Origin: Candidatus Omnitrophota bacterium
GTDB taxonomy: Bacteria > Omnitrophota > Gorgyraeia > Zapsychrales > Zapsychraceae
NCBI GenBank assembly: GCA_023136835.1
Contig: JAGLQN010000171.1
Coordinates: forward strand, 1-35,535
Length of the DNA stretch: 35,535 bases
Direction of reading: 5' to 3'
Of the stretch, positions 1 through 9,065 are shown in pieces; position 1 is the first letter of the stretch, and each line of letters begins with the position of its first letter. The position numbers and the translations under genes were made by a program. The notes beneath the pieces were generated by a model. The model saw only the letters and a list, made by a program, of their open reading frames with translations, made no database searches and was not told the origin of the DNA.

Positions 1-5
1 TTTTC

Positions 6-1031
6 TTAAATAATAAGCATCGCGTCGCCATAGCTGAAAAACCGGTATTTTTCTTTCACCGCTTCCCTGTATGCCCGAGCCATCAAATCTTTTGTTCCAA
101 ACGCGTATATTAACATTAAAAGCGTACTCAAAGGGAGATGAAAATTCGTCAGCAGAATATCAACCATTTGAAACTGAAAACCCGGGTAAATAAAAATATC
201 CGTGCTTCCCCGTAAAGCCGGGCGGGCGGCCGATCCTGCTTTCGCAACCGTTTCAAGGACCCGGCAGCTTGTGGTTCCAACCGCAACGACTTTCCGGTCC
301 TTTGTCTTCGCGCCTCGAATCGCGCTCAATGTTTTGCTTGTTAGCGAATAATCCTCAACATGCATTTTATGCTTTGTGACATCCTCTTCTTCAACTGGCT
401 TGAAAGTCGCGTAATTAATATGCAACGTCACTTTCTCAATGGCGTGACCATCTTTTTCAATACTTTTCAATAATCGGTTCGTGAAATGCAAGCCGGCTGT
501 CGGCGAGGCCACCGATCCGGACTTTTGCGCATAAACCGTCTGATAATATTTTCGGTCAGCCGCACGATCCGGACGCTTGATATACGGTGGAAGCGGAATA
601 TGGCCGATTTTCTCCAATTGTTTCGAAATGTTTTTTTTATTAAACTTGACGATCCTGTTTTCCCAATCCTTGATCTTTGCGACAAGGTCTCCACCGTTAA
701 AAACGATCCGGTCTTCATTTCTCAAACGCCGCAACGGGCGCAACAATGTCTTATACGAGTACCCATCGGATAGCCTCTTAAGCAGGAACACCTCGACCTT
801 CCCACCGCTGCGTTCCCTCTTACCTAAAAGACGCGCAGGAACAACCCTGCTGTCATTAAGCACAATGCAGGAATTCTTAGGCAGATATTTTCTAATATTT
901 GAAAAAGAATCGTGGATAATCCTCTTGCGATTCCGGTCAATCACCATTAATCGCGCTTGATCCCGCCGGTGAAGCGGATGCTGCGCAATCAAATTCCGCG
1001 GTAAGTTGTAATTAAAATCCTCTAGATTCAT
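6..1031 (-). CDS. queA: S-adenosylmethionine:tRNA ribosyltransferase-isomerase QueA
   Basis: QueA transfers and isomerises the ribosyl part of S-adenosylmethionine onto 7-aminomethyl-7-deazaguanine in tRNA, giving epoxyqueuosine in the cytosol. The 341-residue product has the usual family length and begins with the typical N-terminus (LEDFNYNLPRNLIAQHP, then RRDQARLMV). Other family blocks visible are NDSRVVPARLLGKR, the SVASPTAGLHFT block in the middle and DILLTNFHLPLSTLLMLI near the C-terminus. Its ATG overlaps the stop of the upstream spoIID-like gene in an ATGA arrangement, which suggests translational coupling. It is the last gene of the scpA-ruvB-DUF2905-spoIID-queA string; ruvB next to queA is a common bacterial neighbourhood. 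The gene is complete, ending six bases from the left edge. No other queuosine gene is in the window. Confidence 0.97.
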   Translation of the reverse strand: MNLEDFNYNLPRNLIAQHPLHRRDQARLMVIDRNRKRIIHDSFSNIRKYLPKNSCIVLNDSRVVPARLLGKRERSGGKVEVFLLKRLSDGYSYKTLLRPLRRLRNEDRIVFNGGDLVAKIKDWENRIVKFNKKNISKQLEKIGHIPLPPYIKRPDRAADRKYYQTVYAQKSGSVASPTAGLHFTNRLLKSIEKDGHAIEKVTLHINYATFKPVEEEDVTKHKMHVEDYSLTSKTLSAIRGAKTKDRKVVAVGTTSCRVLETVAKAGSAARPALRGSTDIFIYPGFQFQMVDILLTNFHLPLSTLLMLIYAFGTKDLMARAYREAVKEKYRFFSYGDAMLII

Positions 1032-2197
1032 AATTCGGATATCTTAATAATCTTCGCTCCCGGATAATAGTATTCCAATATCCTTTTATATTCATAGCGT
1101 TTTTTTGCCATCTGATACACACCCCACTGGCACATCCCGACGCCATGCCCCCATCCGCGGCCGTTGACATCAAAATAATATCCTTTCATTTCAATATTAT
1201 AATAATTGCTTTTGAGCACATTCGGTCCGACAATATCGCGGAATTTTATTCCCGAAATGGTCGTTTCTTTTCCGTCACGCGTTTTTATTCTTAGATTTTT
1301 GATGCGACCGCTCTTCGTGCGGTCAAACACGGCAATTTCTTTGATCAGTCCCAGCTTAAATCCATTCGCGTTAAGTTTCTCCTGGACATCTTTAGAACGG
1401 AAATTCTTTTTCCACCGGTAATTGGGCATCCCCTTGCAAAACCCACATTGAACACCTTTTAACGGCGGAAGATCATTCTTCCATAATTCAGCTACATCTT
1501 CTGTATGACCACCGCAATTCGAATGAAAATAGGCAGGTAAAACTTTACCTTGATAAGAAAGAATCTGCCCGCGCGTGCGGTTTGCTGCAATATTCGTCCG
1601 ATGCCGTTCGGCACTGCGTCCACCATAAACCTGTGAATAAATACCGCTCGTCACATCATACTCTTGCCCTTTTTTCTCGCTTATTTGGTAAAGCGCGTAT
1701 GTGCGTGTCGCAACAGCCTGGGCTTTAATCGCATTCATCGGCCAGCGGTGTGGAACTTCATGATATAAAACCCCTTTGACATAAGATTCCAAATCAAGGG
1801 TGTTAACAACAAGAATTTTGTCCTTTTCGGTAAGAATAATATCTATCTGATCCCGGTATCGCCGTTTTCTTCCCTTGTGATATATCGCCGCATCCCTTTT
1901 GGTAATAATACGTAATCGGCGGACACCATATTCTTTTCTGCCAATTCGAATCCCCCCCTGCTTAACCGTAACAGCACAGCGCTTCAGGCGCTTCCCGCCA
2001 TCCACATCTCCATTCGTTACCGGATCAATAATCTTGTATTTTCCCCGAATGGAGAAATCAAAGCCTTTTTCATTCTGCAGCACAGCCACACGAACCATAT
2101 CGCCTCGGCTGGAGACTTCCGAAAAAGAAATGCTGTTGACTGCAAAAGCATAAAGGCATACCGCAATAAGGAAATATCGGATTATTTTTGGTTCCAT
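1028..2197 (-). CDS. SpoIID/LytB-domain protein (putative peptidoglycan lytic transglycosylase)
   Basis: This is a SpoIID/LytB family protein. SpoIID of sporulating bacteria is a lytic transglycosylase acting on stem-peptide-free glycan, and LytB is its amidase enhancer relative. I chose the ATG at 2197 because it is followed directly by a signal peptide (MEPKIIRYFLIAVCLYAFAV); an upstream ATG at 2239 would add 14 residues with no signal character. The domain core is clear: LDLESYVKGVLYHEVPHRWP, with the likely catalytic Glu at about residue 147, then KAQAVATRTYA, a HSNCGGHTEDV block with a later CGFC pair (possible metal ligands), and GWGHGVGMCQWG near the end. It overlaps the upstream DUF2905 gene by 16 bases and queA downstream by 4. 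Nothing else here suggests sporulation, so a general cell-wall remodelling role outside the inner membrane is more likely. The family assignment is sure; the substrate is not. Confidence 0.9.
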   Translation of the reverse strand: MEPKIIRYFLIAVCLYAFAVNSISFSEVSSRGDMVRVAVLQNEKGFDFSIRGKYKIIDPVTNGDVDGGKRLKRCAVTVKQGGIRIGRKEYGVRRLRIITKRDAAIYHKGRKRRYRDQIDIILTEKDKILVVNTLDLESYVKGVLYHEVPHRWPMNAIKAQAVATRTYALYQISEKKGQEYDVTSGIYSQVYGGRSAERHRTNIAANRTRGQILSYQGKVLPAYFHSNCGGHTEDVAELWKNDLPPLKGVQCGFCKGMPNYRWKKNFRSKDVQEKLNANGFKLGLIKEIAVFDRTKSGRIKNLRIKTRDGKETTISGIKFRDIVGPNVLKSNYYNIEMKGYYFDVNGRGWGHGVGMCQWGVYQMAKKRYEYKRILEYYYPGAKIIKISEL

Positions 2198-2397
2198 AGA
2201 AGAAATATGAGGCTTATAACAGCACTGATTAAAAGACATGTTGTAATCGGGATATACAGCGTAAAATTTTCCCTTTTGATCAGGATATCACCGGGTAACC
2301 GTCCTATTCCGGGAATCCTTCCGAACATATGAAGGCATAGACCGGTTATGATTAAAGCAATACCGACGATAATAAGTGCTTTTGAAATATCTGTCAT
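2182..2397 (-). CDS. DUF2905-family small membrane protein
   Basis: A 71-residue protein starting MTDISKALIIVGIALIITG. It has two hydrophobic segments (about residues 6-24 and 47-68) flanking a loop that contains GRIPGIGRLPGDI. That loop is the hallmark of the DUF2905 family of small bacterial membrane proteins, whose function is unknown to me. An upstream in-frame start at 2460 exists, but it would add 21 residues lying inside ruvB; the ATG at 2397 gives the normal family N-terminus. It sits four bases after ruvB and overlaps the spoIID-like gene, and the ruvB-DUF2905-spoIID-queA order is a recurrent bacterial arrangement. It is probably an inner-membrane protein with both ends on the same side. 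Confidence 0.85.
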   Translation of the reverse strand: MTDISKALIIVGIALIITGLCLHMFGRIPGIGRLPGDILIKRENFTLYIPITTCLLISAVISLIFLLWNQK

Positions 2398-2401
2398 GTT
2401 A

Positions 2402-3427
2402 TTATGATTTCTGAGGTAAATCAGGACAGGAAGCACCCTTAATGTGCTTGATGGAAACATCTGTAAGTTCTCGACCGCGGGGCGTTCGCTTCAAGAATCC
2501 GATCTTTAAAAGATACGGCTCAATGACATCGACAAGCGTATCAACTTCTTCATTTAAGGTCGCCGCAAGCGTTTCAATGCCAACCGGACCTCCCCTGTAA
2601 TTGTCGTGTATAACCCCCAACAATTTTCGGTCGATATCATCCAACCCGCTTTGATCGATACGAAGCGTCTGCATTGCCTCGCCAACAATTTTCTCGGTGA
2701 TCTCACTATTAAGGGTCTTGACTTGCACATAATCCCTTACGCGGCGAAGAAGCCGGTTAGCAATCCGCGGGGTCCCGCGCGCCCGCCGGGATATCTCGAC
2801 AGCCGAAGACTGATCAATGATAACATTCAACTTTTTTGCCGAGCGCATCACAATTTCGGCCAGTTCTTCGGGCGCGTAAAATTCCAAATGATAAAATATG
2901 CCGAAACGGTCTCGCAAAGGCGAGGACAACAGCCCGCTGCGTGTCGTTGCCCCGATCAATGTAAAAGGCTTCAAATTAAAATTGATCGTCTTAGCATAAG
3001 GCCCCTTATCAACTGTAAAATCGATCTTAAAGTTCTCCATGGCCGGATACAGGAACTCTTCAACAACTTTTGATAAACGGTGGATCTCATCGATAAAAAG
3101 AATATCGCCAACTTCAAGGTTCGTAAGGATACCAATGAGGTCCCCGGCGCGATCAATCGCAGGACCTGAAGTTACGGTGATCCGTGCTCCCATTTCATGG
3201 GCCACGATGTTCGCAAGCGATGTCTTTCCAAGCCCGGGCGGCCCGGAAAAAAGCATATGTTCAATTGGCTCTGCGCGCTGTTTCGCCGCCTGAATAGAAA
3301 CCTGAAGATTATTGATCACATCATTCTGCCCGACAAACTCGCTCACACAGGACGGGCGTAATGACAAACTATAGACTTGATCTTCATCCGTTTCCTGATT
3401 AAATACGATTTTCCTCTTTTCGTCCAT
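2402..3427 (-). CDS. ruvB: Holliday junction branch migration helicase RuvB
   Basis: RuvB is the AAA+ motor that drives branch migration of Holliday junctions together with RuvA. Visible motifs are the RuvB N-terminus (LRPSCVSEFVGQ), Walker A GPPGLGKT at about residue 62, Walker B with FIDEIHRLS at about 112, sensor 1 IGATTRSGLL, the arginine-finger region LRDRFG and the C-terminal winged helix ending RTPRGRELT. Length is normal. A GTG at 3430 directly precedes the ATG at 3427; I chose the ATG because an AGGA lies seven bases upstream of it. It starts about ten bases after scpA, so the two are probably co-transcribed. ruvA and ruvC are not in the window. Confidence 0.97.
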   Translation of the reverse strand: MDEKRKIVFNQETDEDQVYSLSLRPSCVSEFVGQNDVINNLQVSIQAAKQRAEPIEHMLFSGPPGLGKTSLANIVAHEMGARITVTSGPAIDRAGDLIGILTNLEVGDILFIDEIHRLSKVVEEFLYPAMENFKIDFTVDKGPYAKTINFNLKPFTLIGATTRSGLLSSPLRDRFGIFYHLEFYAPEELAEIVMRSAKKLNVIIDQSSAVEISRRARGTPRIANRLLRRVRDYVQVKTLNSEITEKIVGEAMQTLRIDQSGLDDIDRKLLGVIHDNYRGGPVGIETLAATLNEEVDTLVDVIEPYLLKIGFLKRTPRGRELTDVSIKHIKGASCPDLPQKS

Positions 3428-3436
3428 CACGATTTC

Positions 3437-4204
3437 CTATGATTGCCTACCAGCATCTTCGGCAGTATCAATCGGCACCATATTGTCCTTATTACGCAAT
3501 ATCTCGATATCTTCAAACGTCCGTTTTTGTACCGCCTCAATCTCCTTTAAACGGATAAGCTCAAGGATCGCCAAAAAAGTAACAACCATCTCAATCTTAC
3601 TTCTTGCCTTTCGAAACAGCTGGCTCAGCGAAACTTTCGATTCATCAAGCAGGCGGTGTAAAATATCATGGATTTTCTGCTCGACGGTGTATTCTTCAGC
3701 GATGATCTCATGAATGATCTCCTCGGGAACCTTGTTAAGGGCATCAGACAGAGCGTTAATCAGATCGAAAAGACTGGCTTCAAAAAAGATCTCTTTCGCG
3801 TCTTCCCTGAGCTGATTCTTGACCTCCTCGTCAACAGTCCGCGAAAAGAAATCTTTGCGCTTAAGCTCCTTCTCTTTCAGGGCATCCGCGATTTCCTTGA
3901 ACTTTTTATATTCCTGAAGCCGGCGGACCAGCTCATCACGCGGGTCTTCCTCCTCGTCCTCCTCTTCCATCGGATCCGGCGGAAGAAGCATTCTTGACTT
4001 GATCTGCATAAGTGTTGCGGCCATCACAAGAAAATCACCGACAATATCCAGATCCAACATCTCCATCATCTTGATATATTCCATGTATTGCTTGGTAATC
4101 TCGGCGATCGGAATGTCGCTGATATCAATGTCATTCTTCTTAATCAGATAAAGTAGCAGATCTAAAGGCCCTTCAAAGATGTCTAATTTGAGTTTATATC
4201 CCAT
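3437..4204 (-). CDS. scpA: Segregation and condensation protein A (ScpA kleisin)
   Basis: ScpA is the kleisin subunit that bridges SMC heads in the bacterial condensin complex. The 255-residue product starts with the family signature YKLKLDIFEGPLDLLLYLI, followed by DISDIPIAEITKQYMEYI, an acidic linker (EEEDEEEDPRDEL, about residues 81-93) and a C-terminal winged-helix part (VTFLAILELIRLKEIEAVQ). An AGGA lies five bases before the ATG. It is the first gene after the intergenic repeat that follows trpS, so a promoter probably lies in that gap. The usual partner scpB is not adjacent: the next gene downstream is ruvB. The C-terminal tail after EDIEILRNKDN is not recognisable. Confidence 0.94.
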   Translation of the reverse strand: MGYKLKLDIFEGPLDLLLYLIKKNDIDISDIPIAEITKQYMEYIKMMEMLDLDIVGDFLVMAATLMQIKSRMLLPPDPMEEEDEEEDPRDELVRRLQEYKKFKEIADALKEKELKRKDFFSRTVDEEVKNQLREDAKEIFFEASLFDLINALSDALNKVPEEIIHEIIAEEYTVEQKIHDILHRLLDESKVSLSQLFRKARSKIEMVVTFLAILELIRLKEIEAVQKRTFEDIEILRNKDNMVPIDTAEDAGRQS

Positions 4205-4228
4205 AACATTCCTGTCTAATTATTAAAA

Positions 4229-4380
4229 ACACCAAATCCCAAATGACAAAAAACAAATAATTCCGAAATCACAAATTCAAAATACCAAATTCTCATCTAT
4301 AAACAAGCTGTTTTGGTCATTGAGATTTGGTTGTTGGAATTTATTTGTCACTTGACGCTTGTTTTTTGGAATTTAAATTT
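4229..4380. repeat. Intergenic imperfect inverted repeat, CAAAT/ATTTG-rich
   Basis: The roughly 215-base gap between trpS and scpA holds no gene. Its left half on the + strand (4229-4290) is a run of irregular CAAAT, CCAAAT and CAAAAAAC words. Its right half (about 4310-4380) has the complementary words TTTGG, GGAATTT and ATTTGT, so the two halves can fold back on each other imperfectly. From memory, strings of this style (CCAAATCCCAAAT, TTTGGAATTT) recur between genes in several uncultured bacterial lineages. It could be a dispersed repeat, an RNA hairpin or simply low-complexity sequence. Confidence 0.55.
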
Positions 4381-4419
4381 CACGATTCATGCTGTTTTAT
4401 TTAGATACATATGGTTTTG

Positions 4420-5397
4420 TTAAAATATGACCTCTTTAATTTCAGCAATCGTTTTCTTAGCGATTACTTGTGCTTTCTTACGCCCTTCCTCCAGAATATC
4501 TTGAATGCGGCCTTTATCTTTTTCAAGCTCAGAACGTCTCGCGCGTATGGGCGCTAAATAATCAATTAATATATCCGCTAATATCATCTTGCAATCTGTG
4601 CATCCTTTTTGCGCTTTTGTGCACCATTCGTGAACTTCATTTTTCTTTTCAGGCGCGAACACCTCATAATAACTACAGACATTACATTTATTCGGATGCC
4701 CGGGGTCGGCCAGCTTGATCCTCTTTGGATCCGTGAACATATTCTTTGCTTTTTTCTTTATTTCTTTCTCAGGGTCACTGAGATTGATCGCATTTTGATA
4801 GCTTTTGCTCATCTTGCGCCCGTCAAGACCCAAAAGGCGCGGTGTTTTTGTTAAAATAGCCTCACAATCCGCGAAGAAATTCGTTTTGTAGATATGATTG
4901 AACCGCCGAGAAATCTCGCGCGTTAATTCGATGTGCGGCAACTGGTCTTCACCGATCGGCACAGCATTGGCCCTGTATAACATAATATCCGCCGCCTGAA
5001 GAACAGGATATCCAAGAAACCCGTAAGTTTGCAGATCTCTCGTTTTAATCTCGCGCAATTGTTCTTTATAGGTAGGATTGCGCTCCAGCCACCCCAAAGG
5101 AGTTATGCAGGAGAATATCATCTGAAGCTCTAAGTGCTCGGGAACATGGGATTGAACAAAAATAATTGATTTTTCCGGGTCAATCCCGTAGGCAATCCAA
5201 TCGATCGCCATATCCACGATATTTTCCTGGATTTCCTTGCTCTGCGCGTACTCCCCCATAAGCGCATGCCAATCAACAATCCCAAAAATGCAGTTGTAAT
5301 TATTTTGAAGTTCGAGCCAATTATTCAACGCGCCTACCAGGTGTCCAAGGTGCAGCTTTCCGGTCGGACGCATTGCAGAGAAAACTATTCTTTTCAT
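4420..5397 (-). CDS. trpS: Tryptophanyl-tRNA synthetase, probable iron-sulfur type
   Basis: Class I synthetase charging tRNA-Trp. The Rossmann motifs are clear: PTGKLHLGHLVGAL with the HIGH-type HLGH at residues 16-19, and KMSKS at 195-199. Other TrpRS blocks are GWLERNPTYKEQ, GFLGYPVLQAADIMLYRA and IGEDQLPHIELTREI. The 325 residues match bacterial TrpRS. Unusually, the C-terminal part carries cysteines at 238, 241, 259, 266 and 269, giving C-x20-C-x6-C-x2-C. That closely resembles the cysteine pattern binding a [4Fe-4S] cluster in the Thermotoga maritima enzyme (known from the literature). Its ATG overlaps the infB stop by four bases, so it is the distal gene of the nusA-infB operon. Confidence 0.96.
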   Translation of the reverse strand: MKRIVFSAMRPTGKLHLGHLVGALNNWLELQNNYNCIFGIVDWHALMGEYAQSKEIQENIVDMAIDWIAYGIDPEKSIIFVQSHVPEHLELQMIFSCITPLGWLERNPTYKEQLREIKTRDLQTYGFLGYPVLQAADIMLYRANAVPIGEDQLPHIELTREISRRFNHIYKTNFFADCEAILTKTPRLLGLDGRKMSKSYQNAINLSDPEKEIKKKAKNMFTDPKRIKLADPGHPNKCNVCSYYEVFAPEKKNEVHEWCTKAQKGCTDCKMILADILIDYLAPIRARRSELEKDKGRIQDILEEGRKKAQVIAKKTIAEIKEVIF

Positions 5398-7865
5398 AAT
5401 GTCTGGACGATCGATTCTACTTCATAGGCTTCAATAATATCGCCTTGTTTATATTTATCAAAGCCATTTATTGTAACACCGCACTCCATCCCTTCCGAAA
5501 CATCCTTCACGTCATCTTTGAACCGCTTAAGCGACCCAATAGCCCCCGAGAAAATAATTTCCCCATCGCGGATAATATCCGCCTTGGCCTTCCGGTGAAC
5601 TTTTCCTTTTTGAACATAGCACCCTGCCACAATACCCTGCTTTGAAAGCTTGAATACTTCTCGAATTTCGATGCGGCTTAAGAAGTTTTTCTTGATCTTC
5701 GCTTCCAGAAGGCCTTCAAGCGCTTTTTTCATATCGTTAACCGCATCATAAATGATCCGGTATTCGCGGACATCGACAAGTTCTTTCTCGATCTCTTCTT
5801 TAGCTCTTAGATCAACTCCAACGTGAAAAGCAATAACGATCGCATTAGAAGCAACCGCCAAAAGCACATCTGAAGCGTTGACATCTCCAACAGCCGAATG
5901 AATAAATTTTACTTTCACCTTATCACTCGGGATCTTTTCCAAAGAATCCTTCAGCGCCTCGAGTGATCCCTGGACATCAGTTTTTAAGATAACATTGAGC
6001 TCTTTAATGGCGCCTTCTTGCAATTGCGAATGCAGGTCCTCAAGCGTGATTCTGGGTGTAGCCCGTAATTTCTTATTCTTGATCTGGTCCTGACGTCTTT
6101 GCGTTATTTCTCTGGCCTGCTTTTCATCTTCAACAGCATAAAATAATTCACCGGCCTCCGGCACATTGGAAAGCCCAAGCATTTCTACCGGCATTGAAGG
6201 CCCGGCTCCTTTGATCAAACAGCCATGATCATCGAACATTGCGCGGATCTTCCCGTAAAACGGCCCTAAGACAACGATATCCCCTTCGTTGAGGGTTCCG
6301 CTTTGAATGATCAATGTTGTCACAGCGCCCTTGCCGTGACTTAAATGGGCTTCAACAACTATCCCTGATGCTTTCTTCTGGTCATTCGCCTTCAGTTCAA
6401 GCATTTCAGCCTCGAGAAGGATCAATTCAAGTAATTCGTCAACACCCTCACCGGTCACACCAGAAACCCCAGCAACAACTGTTTTACCACCCCAATCCTC
6501 AGACATTAGATCATGCTCTGAAAGTTGCTTTTTCACACGGTCCGAATCAGCATTTTTCTTATCCATTTTTGTTAAGGCCACAACAATAGGAACCTCAGCC
6601 GCGCGGGCATGATCGATCGCCTCCATAGTCTGGGGCATAAGCCCCTCATCGGCGGCAACAACCAAAACAACAATATCCGTAATATGCGCGCCTCGGGCAC
6701 GCATTGCGGTAAAAGCTTCGTGTCCCGGCGTATCAAGAAATGTAATACGTCCCTTTGGAACAGAAACCGAATAGGCTCCCATATGCTGCGTAATCCCGCC
6801 GTGCTCTCCGTCAGCAACCTTGCTTTTACGTATTTGATCTAAAAGCGTTGTCTTTCCATGATCAACGTGTCCCATAAAAGTAACTACGGGAGCTCTGGCC
6901 TTCAAAAGGCTTTCATCTTCCTCTTCTTTCTTATGGGTTTCAATAAGCTGCTGCTCTTGGGTTCGGATCTTCGCTAAATTAAAGCCAAAATCCTGCACAA
7001 TACGGCTAACAATATCCGCATCAAGAGCTTGATTGATATGACAAAAAGCTCCCATCTTCATCAAGTGCTTAAGCAAAACACTTGGCTTCTTCTGGAGTTT
7101 AACACTGAGATCTTTAACTGTAATCGGAACTTGAATTTCGATATCAGGCAAAGATTCATCACGTGAAACTTCTTTTACCGCTTCAGTAACAACTGGAGCT
7201 TCCTGCTCGGCTATCCCCGGAATACCATTTGAAGAAAGAGATGCTTTAACGTCATCTTTCTTTTCTGAAACAGCAGAAGTTCCCGTTTCACTTTTTGCCG
7301 CTAGAGAAGGTTTTTTGCGTTTTCGAGCCAGAGGTTTAAGCGTAATAACCGGCGATTTACTGATCTTCGGATGCGGTTTGAAAATATCCTTGCTAGACAC
7401 CCTTTTTACGATTGTTTTCTTCTTTACAGTTGTTCCTTTTTCTGTTGTTCTTACAGGTTTTGAAACAACTTTTTTCGTCTTGGGTTTACCTTTTACCTCT
7501 TTATCTTCAACAGCCTTTTTCTTCGTTTCTGCCGCCTTCTTTGTCTTCATCGCTGAAACCGGCTTTGCCTTGACAGACTTTTTTGTCGTTGCCGTTTTTT
7601 TCGCAACCTTCTTCTTTGCCTCACCTGTCATTTTTTTCTTTGTTTTCTTCGCAGATGCCTCTGCTTCGGCAGGCTTACCTACCGTTGTTCCTTTTTTTTG
7701 GGGCGTTTCTTTTTTACTTGTCTTGAGCTCGCTTTTGATAACAGAAACAACTGCCGCGCTAAGAACCTGCTCGCTATCCTTCGCTTTAAGTTTTAGAGAC
7801 CGTAATGCTTTAAGAACGGCATCACTGGTTATATTAAGATCTTTTGCTAGTTCTGATACTTTCAT
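5394..7865 (-). CDS. infB: Translation initiation factor IF-2
   Basis: IF-2 is the GTPase that delivers initiator fMet-tRNA to the 30S subunit and promotes subunit joining. The 823 residues comprise an IF2_N helix domain ([21 protein letters not shown]), a long Lys/Ala/Thr-rich linker (about 45-185), a second IF2_N-like segment (about 245-300), then the G domain with GHVDHGKTT at 332-340, DTPGHEAF at 378-385 and the G4 motif TKMD at 432-435. The beta-barrel and C-terminal domains follow, ending in the VNGFDKYK-type tail ([19 protein letters not shown]). G4 has Thr where most IF-2 proteins have Asn; [NT]KxD is tolerated in this GTPase class. An AGGA lies five bases before the ATG, just after the nusA stop. 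Confidence 0.98.
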   Translation of the reverse strand: MKVSELAKDLNITSDAVLKALRSLKLKAKDSEQVLSAAVVSVIKSELKTSKKETPQKKGTTVGKPAEAEASAKKTKKKMTGEAKKKVAKKTATTKKSVKAKPVSAMKTKKAAETKKKAVEDKEVKGKPKTKKVVSKPVRTTEKGTTVKKKTIVKRVSSKDIFKPHPKISKSPVITLKPLARKRKKPSLAAKSETGTSAVSEKKDDVKASLSSNGIPGIAEQEAPVVTEAVKEVSRDESLPDIEIQVPITVKDLSVKLQKKPSVLLKHLMKMGAFCHINQALDADIVSRIVQDFGFNLAKIRTQEQQLIETHKKEEEDESLLKARAPVVTFMGHVDHGKTTLLDQIRKSKVADGEHGGITQHMGAYSVSVPKGRITFLDTPGHEAFTAMRARGAHITDIVVLVVAADEGLMPQTMEAIDHARAAEVPIVVALTKMDKKNADSDRVKKQLSEHDLMSEDWGGKTVVAGVSGVTGEGVDELLELILLEAEMLELKANDQKKASGIVVEAHLSHGKGAVTTLIIQSGTLNEGDIVVLGPFYGKIRAMFDDHGCLIKGAGPSMPVEMLGLSNVPEAGELFYAVEDEKQAREITQRRQDQIKNKKLRATPRITLEDLHSQLQEGAIKELNVILKTDVQGSLEALKDSLEKIPSDKVKVKFIHSAVGDVNASDVLLAVASNAIVIAFHVGVDLRAKEEIEKELVDVREYRIIYDAVNDMKKALEGLLEAKIKKNFLSRIEIREVFKLSKQGIVAGCYVQKGKVHRKAKADIIRDGEIIFSGAIGSLKRFKDDVKDVSEGMECGVTINGFDKYKQGDIIEAYEVESIVQTL

Positions 7866-7871
7866 AAATTC

Positions 7872-9044
7872 CTATCCTTTAAGTAATGCTTTTGCCTCTT
7901 TGATCATCTTTTTGACTTTCACCTTACCAAAACCCTTTATTTGGATTAAATCATCCACACTGGCTTCAGCGATCTTCTCCAGCATATCGAACCCTGCTTC
8001 GGTCAATTGGGCGATAGCCTTCTCTCCAACACCGGAAAGATCAGCAATAGAAACTTCTTCCTCAGATTCTTCATCAGGCACTTCCTCTTCCTGAAGCTCT
8101 TTCCATTGTTCAAACGAGAATAAATTCAATTCCCATTCGACCAATTGGCTGGCTAAACGCACATTTTGCCCATGTTTGCCGATCGCCAAAGATAGCTGAT
8201 CATCGGCAACAATGATATTGGCTTTTTTATCATCATAATCAAGCTGGATCTGTGATATTTCGGCCGGAGAAAGCGCCGCTTGAATGTATTCTTTAATATC
8301 CGATGCAAAACGGACAATATCAATCTTCTCTCCTTGAAGTTCTGAGACGATATTCTTAACGCGGGAACCACGCATTCCGACACATGCCCCCACGCAATCC
8401 ACTTTTTCATCTTTTGAATAAACAGCGATCTTTGTCCTCTCGCCGACATCCCTGGAAATCGCCTTGATCTCAACGATCCCCTCAAAGATCTCAGGAACTT
8501 CTAATTGGAACAGACGTTTTATAAAATTAGGATGGGCTCTTGATAACATGATTTGTGGACCTCGATTTTCGCGCCGCACATCTAAAACATAAGCCCGAAT
8601 ACGGTCTCCCTGCCGAAATTCTTCTTTTGAAGACTGTTCCTTTTTGGGAATATAAGCTTCAGTCTTTCCAAGGTCAACAATGATACTTCCCTTCTCGAAG
8701 CGATAAACGGCTCCGCTGATGATTTCTCCAATCCTTTCTTGATATTCACTAAACACAACATCTTTCTCGGCCTCGCGGATTCGCTGAATAACAACTTGCT
8801 TGGCCGTTTGGGCTGCGATACGCCCAAATTCACTCGAGCGGATCTCCTCATTGCCGGCATACGCAGTCAGCTTTCCAGTCTTGGTATCCAAAACAGCACG
8901 GATATCTTCCTCTTTATCAACCGTCCATAACTTCCTGGCAGCCGATGCAACCGCCGCCTCAACAGCCTCTATGAGAATTTCTTTTTTGATGCCCTTATCA
9001 CGCTCCAACTGTTCGAGAATTCCTAATAATTCAACGCTTTCCAT
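7872..9044 (-). CDS. nusA: Transcription termination/antitermination factor NusA
   Basis: NusA binds RNA polymerase and modulates pausing, termination and antitermination. Domain order in the 390 residues is: N-terminal polymerase-binding domain (begins MESVELLGILEQLERDKGI), S1 domain (about 105-175, with GSIIVDLGKTEAYIPKKEQ), then KH1 and KH2 with CVGACVGMRGSRV and IAIGKHGQNVRLA-type motifs (here LAIGKHGQNVRLA). An acidic linker is followed by a C-terminal helix-hairpin-helix segment (SGVGEKAIAQL and IKGFGKVKVKKM). A strong purine-rich site (GGAAGAGG) precedes the ATG. It lies between rimP and infB in the conserved order. Confidence 0.98.
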   Translation of the reverse strand: MESVELLGILEQLERDKGIKKEILIEAVEAAVASAARKLWTVDKEEDIRAVLDTKTGKLTAYAGNEEIRSSEFGRIAAQTAKQVVIQRIREAEKDVVFSEYQERIGEIISGAVYRFEKGSIIVDLGKTEAYIPKKEQSSKEEFRQGDRIRAYVLDVRRENRGPQIMLSRAHPNFIKRLFQLEVPEIFEGIVEIKAISRDVGERTKIAVYSKDEKVDCVGACVGMRGSRVKNIVSELQGEKIDIVRFASDIKEYIQAALSPAEISQIQLDYDDKKANIIVADDQLSLAIGKHGQNVRLASQLVEWELNLFSFEQWKELQEEEVPDEESEEEVSIADLSGVGEKAIAQLTEAGFDMLEKIAEASVDDLIQIKGFGKVKVKKMIKEAKALLKG

Positions 9045-9065
9045 AACCTCTTCCTTCCTTTATTT

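Noticed and set aside
1028-2197. Evidence for a spore-forming organism from the SpoIID-like gene
   Set aside because: SpoIID/LytB domains are widespread in non-sporulating bacteria, and no other sporulation gene is present.
4229-4380. CRISPR-like or tandem repeat array
   Set aside because: The repeated words are short and irregular, with no constant repeat and spacer lengths and no cas genes nearby.
7315-8094. Long open frame of 259 codons on the + strand
   Set aside because: It lies antisense to the lysine-rich linker of infB and the end of nusA. Its Phe/Ser/Thr-rich product is the expected mirror of Lys-rich coding sequence and resembles no family.
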